Below, one piece after another: positions 12,575 through 25,200 of a DNA stretch of 64,000 nucleotides (within the stretch, counting starts at the first letter, position 1; every line of letters begins with the position of its first letter). The notes below the pieces were generated by a model. That model was not told where the DNA came from. It saw only the letters and a program-made list of their open reading frames with translations, and searched no databases. Where the stretch lies: contig CAXKVR010000046.1 of NCBI GenBank assembly GCA_964058845.1, positions 124,001 to 188,000 of the forward strand, written 5' to 3'. The translations under genes and the position numbers were made by a program. This DNA comes from Carex sylvatica (Eukaryota > Streptophyta > Magnoliopsida > Poales > Cyperaceae).

Positions 12575-13154
12575 TATCACGACCTCAAGCTTACAAGAAA
12601 TCTCAGATCAATAGAAATACAAAGAACATATAGATTTAGAGAACTTAGCTCAATTTGAATTAATAAGCAATATACTGTGGCTAACGCCTATTTGGGAAAT
12701 AAGAGAAATTACAATAGAAGAAGGTTCAAAAGCATCCTCCAAAAAGACAGATGCAATCCCTTTTTATAGGCGATGCAGTTAGAAAAGAAATTATTTAAAT
12801 TGCTGAAAAGAAAGATACAAATCGCTCTGAGACGGCCACGTCAGCTAGGGACCTCTCTCGCGCGATCAGTGATCCAACAAACTCCTCAACGGTTTGTTCT
12901 ACCTCCTCTCCATTTGATACACGCTCCTTTGCCTCTTTTTCTTCATAACTGGGACCCTTTGTGCAGGTTAATTCCTCACAGTTGTCTTTCTGACCAATAT
13001 TCGGTCTGGGGCCCAATATCAGTGTCTCACATTTCTTTAAATCACTGCCCTCCTTGCTGCCCTTTCTGCCCAACTCTCCTTTTCTCTTTGTTCTGGTCCT
13101 TGACCAAGTCAAAATTAGCAGTTAAAACTCCCAATTTACCTTTCGCTCTTGACA
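12575..13154 (-). repeat. 5' LTR of the gypsy element
   Basis: It lies directly outside the primer-binding site. On the plus strand it starts TATCACGACC (probably TG originally) and ends TTGACA. Its outer end matches the 28-bp remnant at the other end of the element. A reading frame of about 100 codons inside it has no recognised product. Confidence 0.65.
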
Positions 13155-13360
13155 AGGTCACACATACAAACCCTCTTATTTTACAGACTGCAAATGGTAC
13201 AAGGGTGCAAACCACTTCATTATGCCACAGTCAAAAATTTGAGCTCCAAGAACAGGAATTTGAAGCTAACTTGAGGCTATTAGAGATACCAGATTATGAT
13301 ATGATATTAGGCTCAGATTGGATAGCTCAATTCGGTAATATGTACATGGATTTGGGAATT
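13155..13360 (+). mobile_element. Older gypsy fragment: end of aspartic protease domain
   Basis: A plus-strand frame encodes residues typical of the gypsy protease/RT linker: LILQTANGTRV, then EFEANLRLLEIPDYDMILG and SDWIAQFG. It lacks the DSG active-site part, which would lie upstream. It starts exactly where the minus-strand gypsy LTR ends, so the younger element appears to have inserted here. Confidence 0.7.
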
Positions 13361-13786
13361 TCTGAAGTTGTATGGATTCTGATTATCGATTGAAATTAGA
13401 ATTTCTGGAGTTTTACCTTATTTTTTACTTCTAGTTTCTTTGTTCTCGATTTCTTTGAAATTGATGCAAATCGTTAGATTCTGGTGAAATTGCTTTGATG
13501 CAACTGTTACAAGTGATAATTTTAGGTACTTCTATATACAGGTGTTCTTAAGGACTTTTAAGCTTTTAAAATCAAAATCAAGCAAGCAATGGTTTGCAAT
13601 CTGCGTTGCTCCCTGGCCTGAGTATTATTTAGCGGCACATGTAATAAGCACACATACAGAAACAATGAATCAATACATGAGCAATTTTATTGTTGTTATT
13701 GTTGTTGAGAACAAAATATATCAATCTAAATGTAAAATAATGCATGATACTCCCAAAACATAATGATTTATTTGCATACAGGTCTA
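13361..13786. other. Spacer with a duplicated segment
   Basis: 13365-13460 is the partner of the repeat at 7640-7754. The remainder, up to the end of the MATH-BTB frame, shows no gene and probably contains the 3' untranslated region of that minus-strand gene. Confidence 0.5.
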
Positions 13787-14692
13787 TCATTCAGCTAAAG
13801 CTAATCTCATAGGGGCATTGTCAACAGAGATCTTATTATCACATAAAATGTTTTCACACATGACCTTCAATCCGTCAACTAAAAACTGATCAGCAACTAT
13901 AAGTAATTTCTCAGCCAATGTGATACGTGAAAGCTGCAGTTCCTGTTCTATCTCAGAGAAACTATCTGTATATATGTAACGCAGTAGAGCCATAAAGACT
14001 GCCGGTTCCATGTCTTGCACTTCTGTATGATCCCCAGTTTCCCGTTTTCTCATGGGACCGAAAAACTCTGCACGGAAATATGGTGATCTGGCAGCCAATA
14101 TACACTTATGAGCAGGAAACAATTTTCCTTTGACTTTAAATGTGACATCTGCTCCTTCTTTACTATCAAGGAGTCCACCAAAATCTGAACAAATTTTAGA
14201 TGGAGGTGCCTTTGTAATTGGATGGGGCACCATCTGCTTGACAGAAGATTCCAAAACGCGCAATGTGCATCTGATTGTGAAGCTGTCATTTTGCAGGTAC
14301 TGCAACAAGCGGAACTGGGGAATAAAATAGTGGTAACCATGCTCGGTGCCTTTACGCCAAAAATCAAAAAATTTATCCTTGTATGGTGTTCCTTGGTCTT
14401 GTTCTCCCGATCGGTTTACTAGGTTGAATTGGACCTTTGCCTTCACATCCTTGCCTTCGCTCAGTAGCACAGCGTACAATGAAGGATGCAAGCAGAACCA
14501 CCCAGGGTAATAATTGATGGCCCATGTGTGACCACCGACTTGGAATGGTGTCGACTGGATGTGCATTTTATATGAGTTTCTTGCTTTTATTAACAGTAAT
14601 GAGTGGCCAGTGACCTTGAACAGATGTGAACCTTCTGCCAATTTGTTTATGCTCACTGAAACTGCTTCATTTGTTTTCTTTATCTCTGCCAT
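13787..14692 (-). CDS. MATH-BTB domain protein (BPM-like CUL3 adaptor), short at the C terminus
   Basis: The frame encodes 301 aa from ATG 14692. The MATH domain is at about residues 20-148 (WAINYYPGWF, GYHYFIPQFRLL). The BTB/POZ domain is at about 165-280 (GADVTFKVKGKLFPAHKCIL, RSPYFRAEFFGPM, LLRYIYTD). In plants, MATH-BTB (BPM) proteins bind substrates through MATH and CUL3 through BTB, and so target transcription factors for ubiquitination. The frame is open upstream to 14800, but an acceptor-like TTTTCTCAG lies just before and the ATG at 14692 opens the typical N terminus, so I prefer that start. The frame stops at LALAE, where family members normally continue for about 100 residues through a BACK-like region. 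Either a 3' exon is missed or the gene is truncated. Confidence 0.75.
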   Translation of the reverse strand: MAEIKKTNEAVSVSINKLAEGSHLFKVTGHSLLLIKARNSYKMHIQSTPFQVGGHTWAINYYPGWFCLHPSLYAVLLSEGKDVKAKVQFNLVNRSGEQDQGTPYKDKFFDFWRKGTEHGYHYFIPQFRLLQYLQNDSFTIRCTLRVLESSVKQMVPHPITKAPPSKICSDFGGLLDSKEGADVTFKVKGKLFPAHKCILAARSPYFRAEFFGPMRKRETGDHTEVQDMEPAVFMALLRYIYTDSFSEIEQELQLSRITLAEKLLIVADQFLVDGLKVMCENILCDNKISVDNAPMRLALAE

Positions 14693-14800
14693 ATCTTCTC
14701 CTGCATGTATTTCTGAGAAAAAAAAAATTACGAGAATAACAAACTGAAGTTTCAAAATAGATTCATGGCCTACATGTGAAAGTATTGAGATTTTGCTCAT

Positions 14801-16215
14801 GGTTGCTTTTTTTCTTTTTGAAAGATAAAGGAAAATTAATTGTCATCCATCAAATAATAAACTAAATATTTTTGAATTACAGGAAAGCTTGATCAGTGAT
14901 TTAACCCTTTAACAAAAAGAAAAAAAAAAGGGGCAAAACTGAAGCCAAAAATATCCTACATTGTACCTTGCAAACTGATGAAAGGCATTGGAAATATGAA
15001 GTTTTCAAGTGGAAAAAAAATTACAATTGGTGAGCTCACTTTGATACCTAATACACTGCGCCTTTCCTCACAAATTCACTTGGCTTATCACCAGTTGATC
15101 ATTGTGTCTACTTAAAGGATCATTGATAGCTAAAAATATAAATTCTCTTTCTTGGTAAAATTTTGATAAATATATACTATACACATGTATAGCAGAATTT
15201 CTTTCCTAAAATTAGCACATGAAATATTTGCTTTTTAAAGGCTATATATCTAAGGACGGAAAATATATACCAAGTCAGGCTCAAATCTCTGTGGCATTTT
15301 GGACAATTATTGGGTTGTGGATACTAGATAGAAAGAAAATTGAGTTATCACTGACTAAGATTCAAAATTTCCACCTTGGTAAGTTTAAGTCATCGACTTT
15401 CAATTTCAGTTTGCATTTCATAGCTGGTTCAAAAAAAATTCATGCTAAACAGCATACATTGTTTAGAAAAAGTACAAGCTATCACCATACGATACACTGC
15501 TTTGTATAAAATTTGCATTGGGATACATTTTATCAATTATGATTTGTTTATTGATCATATGACTAGCCTTTGTATGTGATATATTTACATAAAAATGGTG
15601 AATTTTTCTATACATAATATAGCGGTTACGACTTAGGAATGAGATGAACTAAAATTACATGAATTCACATAGCAATTGTGGAGTAGATTTGAATGAGCTT
15701 ATGGTAAATTGAAAAGTTCAGGGGGTGAGTTAATTTGTCCCCAATGGAAAGATAAAGTATTCTCCTAAGTTGGATGGCTGATCAAAAGTTCAAAACGGAG
15801 GGGCAATCTAAATCTATCAGTCAGCATCATTAAGGCCAGAGTTTTAGGGTCAGCAAGATAGTCTAAGCAAATATATTATATATCTGAGCAGATAGATCTC
15901 AGTTATGTATATCGCTCAGCTAAAGCTAACAAGTAAGAACTGAACAACATAATAATATTGATATGCAACTGAAAGTACTTTCTGGGCAACACGGTACGCA
16001 AAAGCTGCACTACGTCATTGGACTTGACAACATAATATCTAGTATGTTAGTTTTCACTAACTATTTACAAACTCATTTCTGAGCAAAAGAATAGATTTAC
16101 AAATCTGCAGACAAAACTTCTCCATCTATGTACATAACAGCTAATCTCCTAACTTTACTTCCTTTTTTTATACATATCAAGGAATTTGAAAAAGTTCACT
16201 ATTATAAGGTGTTGC
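14801..16215. other. Intergenic between MATH-BTB and TIC236
   Basis: AT-rich DNA with no convincing reading frame. At about 15914-15930 CTCAGCTAAAGCTAAC repeats the end of the MATH-BTB frame (near 13794), without flanking coding sequence that I can follow. The last few hundred bases probably carry the TIC236 3' untranslated region. Confidence 0.4.
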
Positions 16216-19200
16216 TTAATCTTGAGAAGTGGCAGAGTACTCAAAGAGAAAACGGTTAGATGGAGTCGACTGGTAAAGAACCCTGAGCCGGCTGGTCAGC
16301 TGATAGATCAGGGTCCATTGCATAGCCATTTCTGAATCTTTCATCTGTCTAACAACTGAGGCCTGTAACACAAAGGGCACAAAAAGGAAAAAAATGAAGA
16401 ACAAATTATTTCTGGAGGTAAATTGGATGTATATGAAATCATCCACAACACCAAGCTCAATAGTTATAAGAGGAGGGATCACGTTACAACAATTTTTGAG
16501 TTGCAACAAGTTACCACAACTATTTTCTACATTTTCAAAGTCCAAATCGTCGATCCAAACCGTTAGATGTGATCTCCACAATAAAATGTTCTTGGAGACC
16601 AAATTTTACATTTTTTGGAATTTTTTTACTATTTATTAAGATGGGTACAAAAACTAGTTAAATTCAGACCATTGAATTTTGTACCCATCTTAATAAATAG
16701 TAAAAAAATTCCAAAAAATGTAAAATTTGGTCTCCAAGCACATTTTATTGTGGAGATCACATCTAACAGTTTGGATCGATGATTTGGACTTTGAAAATGT
16801 AAAAAATAGTTGTGGTAACTTGTTGTAACTCAAAAATTGTTATAACTTGATCCCTCCTCTAGTTGAGGATATAATCATATTCCTTTTGCAAAATTTACTT
16901 TCTTTGAACATCGTATAGGCTATAGCCATTTCTTTGAACATTTTTTAAAAGGGGTATTTTGATTATACAAAATGAGACGTCACAAAAACAGAATACCTGA
17001 AGGCGTTTGCCGAGCTGGATCTCAACTTCAGTGGCGAAAGAGATATTATTTGCAAGGGATTTGAGTGGGTCAACAGTGGGGTCGAGAGAGAGCAAGCTAG
17101 GAATCTGGGGAGCATAAACCAACCGCCATCGAGCTTGGCCAAACTCACCCTTCCCTTCTATCCTCGGCATCAGCGTCTCTAGTGTTGCGGTTGCCAGCTT
17201 CTTAAATGCGAGTTGACCATCACCTTCTAGCAAGGACTCAGCTAGCTGTGTCTCAAAAACCTTTGCAGCCTATACAAGAAAAGTTGGAAATCTGGATATT
17301 AGTACGTTTTTTTCTGCTTTTGAGTAGACAGCTACATTTTTTTTTTGTAATGATACCTTTTTTTTTAACTATTTTGGACTTTGGTGATGATCTGTTAATA
17401 TTTTTGTTGCCAATGTCTCAGTAATTCTCTATATTCGTATCTTATAAACACAGCTTTGCTACTATCCTTGCCTAAAGTGACATGACCAAGTAATTGCACG
17501 GTCATTAAAAAAGGAATGAGATTGTAGACTTCCTCATTATGGATAAGGGCTTTGATGAATAGAATTTTGACGGCTAACAACTGCAGTCCCGAGATCAGAA
17601 AGAGCATATTCATTGATGCACTAATATAGCTTGACAAATTACAACTTTACTAAAGGCTCAATTTTGTGTGTGGGTTGTGTTGTGGGGGGTGGGGTTGAGA
17701 GAAGGAGAATTGCTTGCCTCAATAGGAGAAAGAACATCTTGGTCAACAGAACGGGTTGATGTCACGACCAAATTGTCTTGCCATGTACTGGCCCGGCTTT
17801 GTATCCTAAATTGCCACTCAGTTCCAACAAGCACCAGATCTAGAATAGGATCTAGACCAAGATCTGGTTCAAACTTTGCTATATTCAAATGGTCCCTCTT
17901 TAGCCTAACCTGCAGTTTTTCAAACAAACTAGGATGTTAAGCCACCAGGATGAGAATATACAGAGTTTTAAGAAACCACCTTGAATCTTCTTGTATTTGC
18001 AAAAACACATTTTGCTTTTGGAAAGAAGTTCCATCATCTCAGAGAACTAAATAAACAGTCACGGAATGTATATTTTAACAGCTTCAATTATCAATGCCCA
18101 TGATTGGCTAGCGTAGCTTGAAAACTTTCTTTCCTTTTTTTGATATCCAAAAAAATTTGAATTTCCATTACTTACATAGCTGAATAAGTAAGCCGTACCT
18201 GAGTGGCAACTAAGTTGATCTCGCCGTTTTCAGAAGTTAAAACACCCTTAGGCTTGATGCCTTTCGGGTGGGCCATACCATCCAGATCAAGTTCACCGCT
18301 AACAGCAAAGTTGAGAATTAAAGGATAAACAATCCTCAGTTCAGGCCCCATTATCAGTTTCAAATTAGCCAGCCTTACATCCATGTTTGGTTTAGTACTT
18401 TCTTGATCCTTACCCTTTTCTACCTCTGATTGTTGACCTACAAAACAATAAAGCACTTCTCTGAGACATAACTAATAGGGCCTAATTAAATTTATAACAT
18501 ACTTTGTGCAATTTGACAATATAATAATGAAGGAAAATTTAGTTAGGGGCAACTTCATTCAATTAGAACCAGATCTCTTCATTATTTGACATGACAAGTG
18601 TTATAACAATTGACATGTAAGAATGATAGTGATGCAAGGGTATAATAATTGACATGTCAACAGTTCAAATGTATCAAGAAGACCAAAGAAGTACATAAAA
18701 GCTTGTAAATTAGCTTTCTAGTATTTTATCTCCATTCTGACGCCTGACAAAATTTCTGTCTCATCTATAGAAAATGACTTGATGAAATGACTCATTTGAG
18801 AAATATCACAATTATAAGACCTTCATTGAAGAAAAGAAGGTTGAAGTCCACACCAAGCACAATACAGAAATTCAAGTTGCTCTAGGACTTCACACAGTAT
18901 TACTATTGATTACGACAGACAATAGTATCATAAAAACAAATATATATATACATATATCATAAACATACTAGCTGAAGAAGTAGACAAGGACCGAAGAAAG
19001 CGAGAAACATTTCCAGAAGTCATCATCTGATCATACCCAGGAGGGGGATACCGTGCCTTAGTCGAGGCCAGGCGATTAGCAAGAGCCCCATTTCCTTTGT
19101 CATGAGGCAGGTAAGCTTCACCATGACTCAACCGAACCATTCCTGATATGATTGGTTGCAATATTGAGCCGCTCACTTGCAATTGACTATCCACTTGCCC

Positions 19201-22200
19201 ACTGTTGTAAAAAATATATATATATATATTAGAACTGTTTTTTGCATGTCACTATGACTTTAGCTTTATTGCTTATACCAACCAACACCCTCTCATATCA
19301 GAAGCTGATCGCCAACTGTTAGAATAGAAACCCGGAAGGAAATTTCAGTAATTCCTGCTAATGTTGCCCTTATTACCAATAAGCACTTTTCCTGTAACTG
19401 AATTGATTTGAGCTAAACAATTTCCGATGCTAACTTTCAAGTAACACTAAGCAAATTAATTTTAAGACTAGGTTGACAATGTGCAGCTTTTGCTGGTCTT
19501 AACCTTGGTTTATTTTTGGTCGGTGTTTTCAAATAACCCACAAAAATTTGTGCTAGTTGGATATTGAAGATAATGGTGTGCTAGCAGAAAACCTGAAAAT
19601 ATTGGGAAGTTAGAAAAAGGAAATGATGTATTTGAAATTAAGATGCTTATTCTCTAGGGCCTCCAAGTAACAGATATACACCTCAAGACGTTCTTGCCTA
19701 AAACTTCAAGCACCTCACACTTCAACTCAAGCTTATCTCCAGCTGAAGACTCACTACTTGTAAGTGGCAGGTTCCCTTTCAATGAGATCTTGCCCTTTCT
19801 ACTGACCCGGCTTTCCATTGAAGTAATGCACAGGCGGTTGGATACAATATTGACTAGCCCACCAAAATTTGTCAAAGGTTTTCTTAGAACCGGAGAAGAA
19901 ATTGATGCTCGGTGAAATGATGCCGATCCATCAACCACAGGGTGGTCAACAGTGCCTGTTACCTTATGTAATGGTGTAATAATGCATAAGAAGGAAATGG
20001 CATCAAACTCCAGTCATGCTATCAGTTGATATAGGATATATATTTTACATTGATCAGTTAATGTTCAAGCACCTTGGCATACTATGAAGGACTTGCTCTA
20101 ACATCAAGCCAACCAAAATAACTTCATCGAGAAATATATAATTATATAAATGCAAAATTAAATTACGTAGCAACCAATGTTTTTTATGGTCCAACCGAAT
20201 GTTTTCTCATAGCTAACTACATCTGGGTAATGAAGATGCTGTAATCCAAACTGGCGTAGAAACTTAATTTAATTTCTCGTTAATGTATGAAAAAAGTTAC
20301 TTGATAATAAAAAATGGAGGGGCTTATCTGCAAATCCCCAAGAATAATGTGCAAAGAAACTAACCTCCAGGAGAATATCAGCATAACCATGAAGCCAGTT
20401 TGCATAAGGGCTTAAAGCGGTGAGGAGCATCATGCCCCCATCTTTAATGTCTGCATTAACCCTAACTTCATGTGGGTCCAGTGCGTTCCAGTTCAAACCC
20501 TTGAGGCTCTCTGCCAGCCGGAATTCCCACCCCTCTTCAACCTTACCATCTCTTACCAACCTTTTCTCACTCATATCCTCTGAAGACCCACCTCTTCCAC
20601 TCTCCTTCCCCAAGACTGGAATTCTTATTATTCCCAATGTGCTCTCACCTGTTTTGTCATTTTCCCCTTCCATTGAATCACTTTCAATGTAAGTAACCGG
20701 TAAGCTTCCCTGTTTTCCAAAAACATTAGGTAGTTAGATGCTTGGAGCATAAAAGGTGTAATCAATTGTATCAATGACTGGGAAGGAGGAAATAAAAGAT
20801 GTCTACCACTAAATTTTCAGGAAATTTCAGGTTGATTTTCTGCTTTTTCATGTCAAGTAAATTTCTTACCACAAACTTTAGCAGCTTACCCTTTTTATAA
20901 TGGCTTTGCTTAATTCGATGGGGACACGAAAAAAATAAGAAGAAGAAACTAGCTAAATAGGGTAAATTACAACCTTACCTTTTATTTTGACTTTTTACAT
21001 CAATACACAGACGGCACAAACGAGGGCCTAGTACTGGTACATACCAGAAATGCTAGATCCTATATAAAAGGATACACAAATTGACACTCTAAACCATTGA
21101 TGTTATGACAAACTATAGCCTTTCATACCAATAGCACTACCGCAGCACATGGTGCAGGCGGTCATGACTATTTTGGTATCTCCGCTGACACGGCTACTAG
21201 TCAAATACCTGGGTTGGGTTTACCCTTGACCATCAGGAAACCAAGGAAGATTCACTTTCAACCGATGTTGCAAATTGTCAGGAATAGGATAGAGTGGAAA
21301 GCAAATCTGCTATCATATGGAGGGAGAATAACTCTAGTCAAGTTCGTTCTTTCTGCCATACCACTACACTTCATGCAGGCATTGAGGATGCCAAAGGGGG
21401 TAGTCAGACATATTGATAGAATGCGAAGAAGCTTCCTATGGAGGGGAACTCAGGAATGCAAAGGTATCAATTGTTTAGCTAATTGGGAGGTGACATGTGC
21501 ACTAAAATGTAACGGGGGTTTGGGCATTCTAGATCTCGATCGCCAGAATGAGGCACTGTTACTGAAATGGATTTGGTGGATTCAACACCACCCGGAAGGC
21601 CAGTGGGCTCAAACTCTGAACCAATTGTATGGAATAACAGATGAGATTAGCATGACACAACAGGCGTCAGAATCATTCTTCCTAAAAGACCTGGCAGCGC
21701 TAGCACATTTCTACACTAGTTCTGTCAGATTGCAAGCAGGCCAACAGGGCGTCAGAATCATTCTTCCTAAAAGACCTGGCAGCGCTAGCACATTTCTACA
21801 CTAGTTCTGTCAGATTGCAAGCAGGCCAACAGGCAAGAGTCTGGCGTTGGAGTGCTAATGCGATATTTACGGTCTCATCAGCTTACTTGGCACTTCACAA
21901 CATGGGGATACAATCTGCATATCATCTTGTCTTGTGGGAGCTCAAGGTGCCAATGAAGGTAAAGGTATTTATCTGGCTAATGCTACTCGATAAGATCCCT
22001 TATCCTCACACAGGAAAACCTTATAATCAGAGGATGTCAGGTAAACACCGGGTGCAAATTGTGCAACAGCCTCAGTGTTCAAACTACAAGCCACATCATG
22101 TGGTCATGTCCGTTCATGAAGAGGTTTTGGAGAGGTCTGTGTGCCCAGGTCAATATACCGAGACGTGTGGAGAACAACATAGAGAATGCTTGGTTAGAAG

Positions 22201-25200
22201 GACGAATGACATTACAGGGAACGGCAAGAAAAAAATGGGGCATGGCCTAAGCAGGGGGGTGCTAGACAATGTGGAAGGAAAGGAACAGGAGGACCTTCTC
22301 GAGCACGACAAAGACATTGAGTATATTAATAGATGAAACCACAACAAATTTACATAATTGGGAGCATTTTGTATAAATTGAGGTGTAACAGGGGTATGGT
22401 GGATCATGCAGGGGCGTACTGTGTACTCCTTGCAGCGATATTTACTAAATAGATTACTTTTGAGCTAAGTAGAAATCTTATAAATAAACTTTCTTTTAAA
22501 TATATTCGTTGCCGACAATTGTCGACAACCTTCAAAAAAAAAACTATAGCCTTTCCTATTATGTTGACGTCATTTCATCAAACATAGACACCCATGCAAA
22601 CAGGGCCCATGCCTGGTAAGACTGACGAAAGTAGATTGTATCTATGGAAGATGCATGTAACTGAAACCCTAATAGTTGTTTGGAACTAAAACTTTTATAG
22701 TACTAAATCATCCAGAATGCTAATGTCACAAGTATTAAACCCCTACAATTACATTTCATACCTGTATTTGCACATGCCCACTTTGCACTACTGGCTCAAA
22801 ATTCACACTGAAGACAAACCTACTCGTTGGAGTTACAGATGCTAGCAACTCAGCCTTTGCAAGATCAATGCCTCCAACTGTGCCATCCAAAAGCCGCATT
22901 TGCACATCACATTCAGGCCTCGCAAGAGTCCCTTTAAGATCCCCTTCCATGTGCAAAATGCCCCTGACAGGTGCAAGCCACTGCCTCAAATTATGGACTG
23001 ATTCTGACGAGTTCGACTCGATGATCTGAGCCACAGTGGGAACCAAACCCACTGGTAAGTTCAGCACTGCAAAATGCAGGTTAGAGACAGGGCCGAGTAG
23101 TGTCCCGTCTGCATGGAGGGTAGCATTGTCTTTTTGGATGAAGAATTTGTCAAGGCGTAGCCCTTCATTATTACTATATGCACCAGAGGATGATACACGT
23201 TGAGTCTTGTAAGTGCCCCACTCCCAATCTTCTCCATGGAAGTCGAAATAAGCCTATACATAATACAAATGAACAGTGTCAGTCATGGTCACTACCAATC
23301 TATTTCAGTCGCCTCCACAGCGTAAAGCTGAATTTGTAGAGCAACCACAAAAGCCCAAGGTTCTCTTTTAGCAGAGTACATGAGTAAAGATTTTTTTTTA
23401 AATAAAAAAAATTTAGCCAAGTAGAAGTCACCAAAACATACCAGGGTATCGCCATTGCCTCCTCCACTGGCATCAAGACTCCCTTGCCATCGGCCTTTAA
23501 GTTCAGCTAAGCCAGGCAGAGTCATGTCCTCCAGTATAACATCATCTGACCAATGATGAATGGTTTGCAAAGCTTCTAGTGCCTGCGATATAATGCAAAA
23601 ACAGAATACAACAAAATGAAAAAAAATTAGAAGGGTTGTTTGGCAATTACTAGAGCGTCTCCTTTTGATACAGACATATCCAGCTATCTTAAGCTACCTT
23701 AATTGGAACCCAGAAAAGGAGCTGTATTGCCTATTTATACAGGTGCTTGGAACTTAGGATCTACCGACAATATTTTAACTTGATAATATTTACAATCATC
23801 CAAAATAAAAATCAACTTCGTAGGCAAGATGTATATGATGCACATATCAGGCCTATTGAAAATGATGAGATTTGGTGCATGTTTTACCATTTATCAAGCA
23901 AATTGAACTTTTAAACAGTCTGAATTGCACGACCCCTGATGCATTATCAGCCAACCAGCAATGGACCCATGAACTAATTTTTATATTGTGAAGCAATTTA
24001 GCATTGATTTGAAAAATATTCTCTTCAAATAATTCCACCATCAAGGTTCCTATCCCTTAAAAGTCACACAGCAATAGTTTTGTCTCACCTTAAGCTGATC
24101 ATGGAGACTCTGTGCACAAAATCCAACAGACTGCAGACCTTGCATAAAGAGCTCCTGAAAGTAATTTGATAGTTAACGGTATGATTATCACATGCATAGT
24201 AGATTTATTCAAAACAAAAACTTCAAAAGAATCTGGTATTGAACAAAAGATCACATAATCTATTACAAAAGGGAAAAAGCAGACAAAAGTAATACCTTTG
24301 ATCTAGAACGAACAGCAGGGTCGGTACTTCGAGAGAAAAGCCTTGCCAAAGGTAGCATCTCTGCTACCTCAGCAAATGGCACCTCCAATCTCAGACGCCA
24401 CCTACCTACTGATGACATCACACTGCTGAGGTGGCCAGCCATGGCCAACTCTATCAACCCATCTCCTCTCTCCTTCTCACGGCTCTGTTGCGGGCCCCTC
24501 TCACGGGTTCCAGGCAGGACATACTCTCCTTGTATCTCGTACCTACTGCTCGCTTGCTCCAACACAGTTTTTTCTAGTGTAATCTGCACGTATAATTCAA
24601 AGTTGATAGTTATTAGCAAAATATCACTGTTTTCTTCAAAATTAGTTAAATTTAGGTCATGCAAATCAAACCTGCTTTAGTTTTAGCTTTCACTGACTAT
24701 TAGGAAAGCAAATGTACATTTACAAAAAAAAAATTGAAGGTTAGTGGTCTTAAGTCTTAACTGACCACCAACAATTGTATTAATAAGAAAAGTATTTACA
24801 AGCAAATGCTAGTAACTGCTAACATTTTCAAACAAAATTATACTACCTTTACTTCTTTTGTGTTTGTGTGATTGTGTTTGGAAATGGTGGGTTGGGCATA
24901 TTCTTGGGTTACAACTCGCAAGGGGTATGTCTTCACTACAAACATGAAATTTCATGGCAAGATAATTCTAAAAATTAAAGTACTTTACAACAGAGCACTA
25001 CTCACAACATCACCACTCCAACGAGCAGCTAGATCAAGTGCTTCACCTAGCAGACCACTAAATTTTGGACGAAGCACTGATAGCAAACCATGACCTCTTC
25101 TCTTCTGAAAATTGAGTTGGAGCTCTCCCTGCACACATTGAAAAGTTAATTTGCTATTCTATTGGCACGTGCCACTACCACATAAAACTGTAACAATGCA

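Larger units (their letters stand above)
7817..13154 (-). mobile_element. Ty3/gypsy chromovirus retrotransposon, decayed
   Basis: From right to left it has a 5' LTR (12575-13154), a primer-binding site complementary to the tRNA-Met 3' end (12571-12560), gag, protease, reverse transcriptase, RNase H, integrase and chromodomain in one frame, a purine-rich tract next to 7845, and only about 28 bp of 3' LTR (7817-7844). The LTR border is supported by 25 of 27 matching bases between 7818-7844 and 13128-13154, both ending TGACA. The integrase is followed by a chromodomain, as in chromoviruses. No target duplication is visible because the left LTR is truncated. It is inserted in a plus-strand gypsy protease fragment. 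Confidence 0.85.

Noticed and set aside
12795..13112. 105-codon minus-strand frame inside the gypsy LTR as a gene
   Set aside because: Charged low-complexity translation, no recognisable domain, and a position inside the LTR.
12773..13393. 206-codon plus-strand frame as one gene
   Set aside because: It joins antisense LTR sequence to the older gypsy protease fragment. Only the part after about 13155 has protein similarity.
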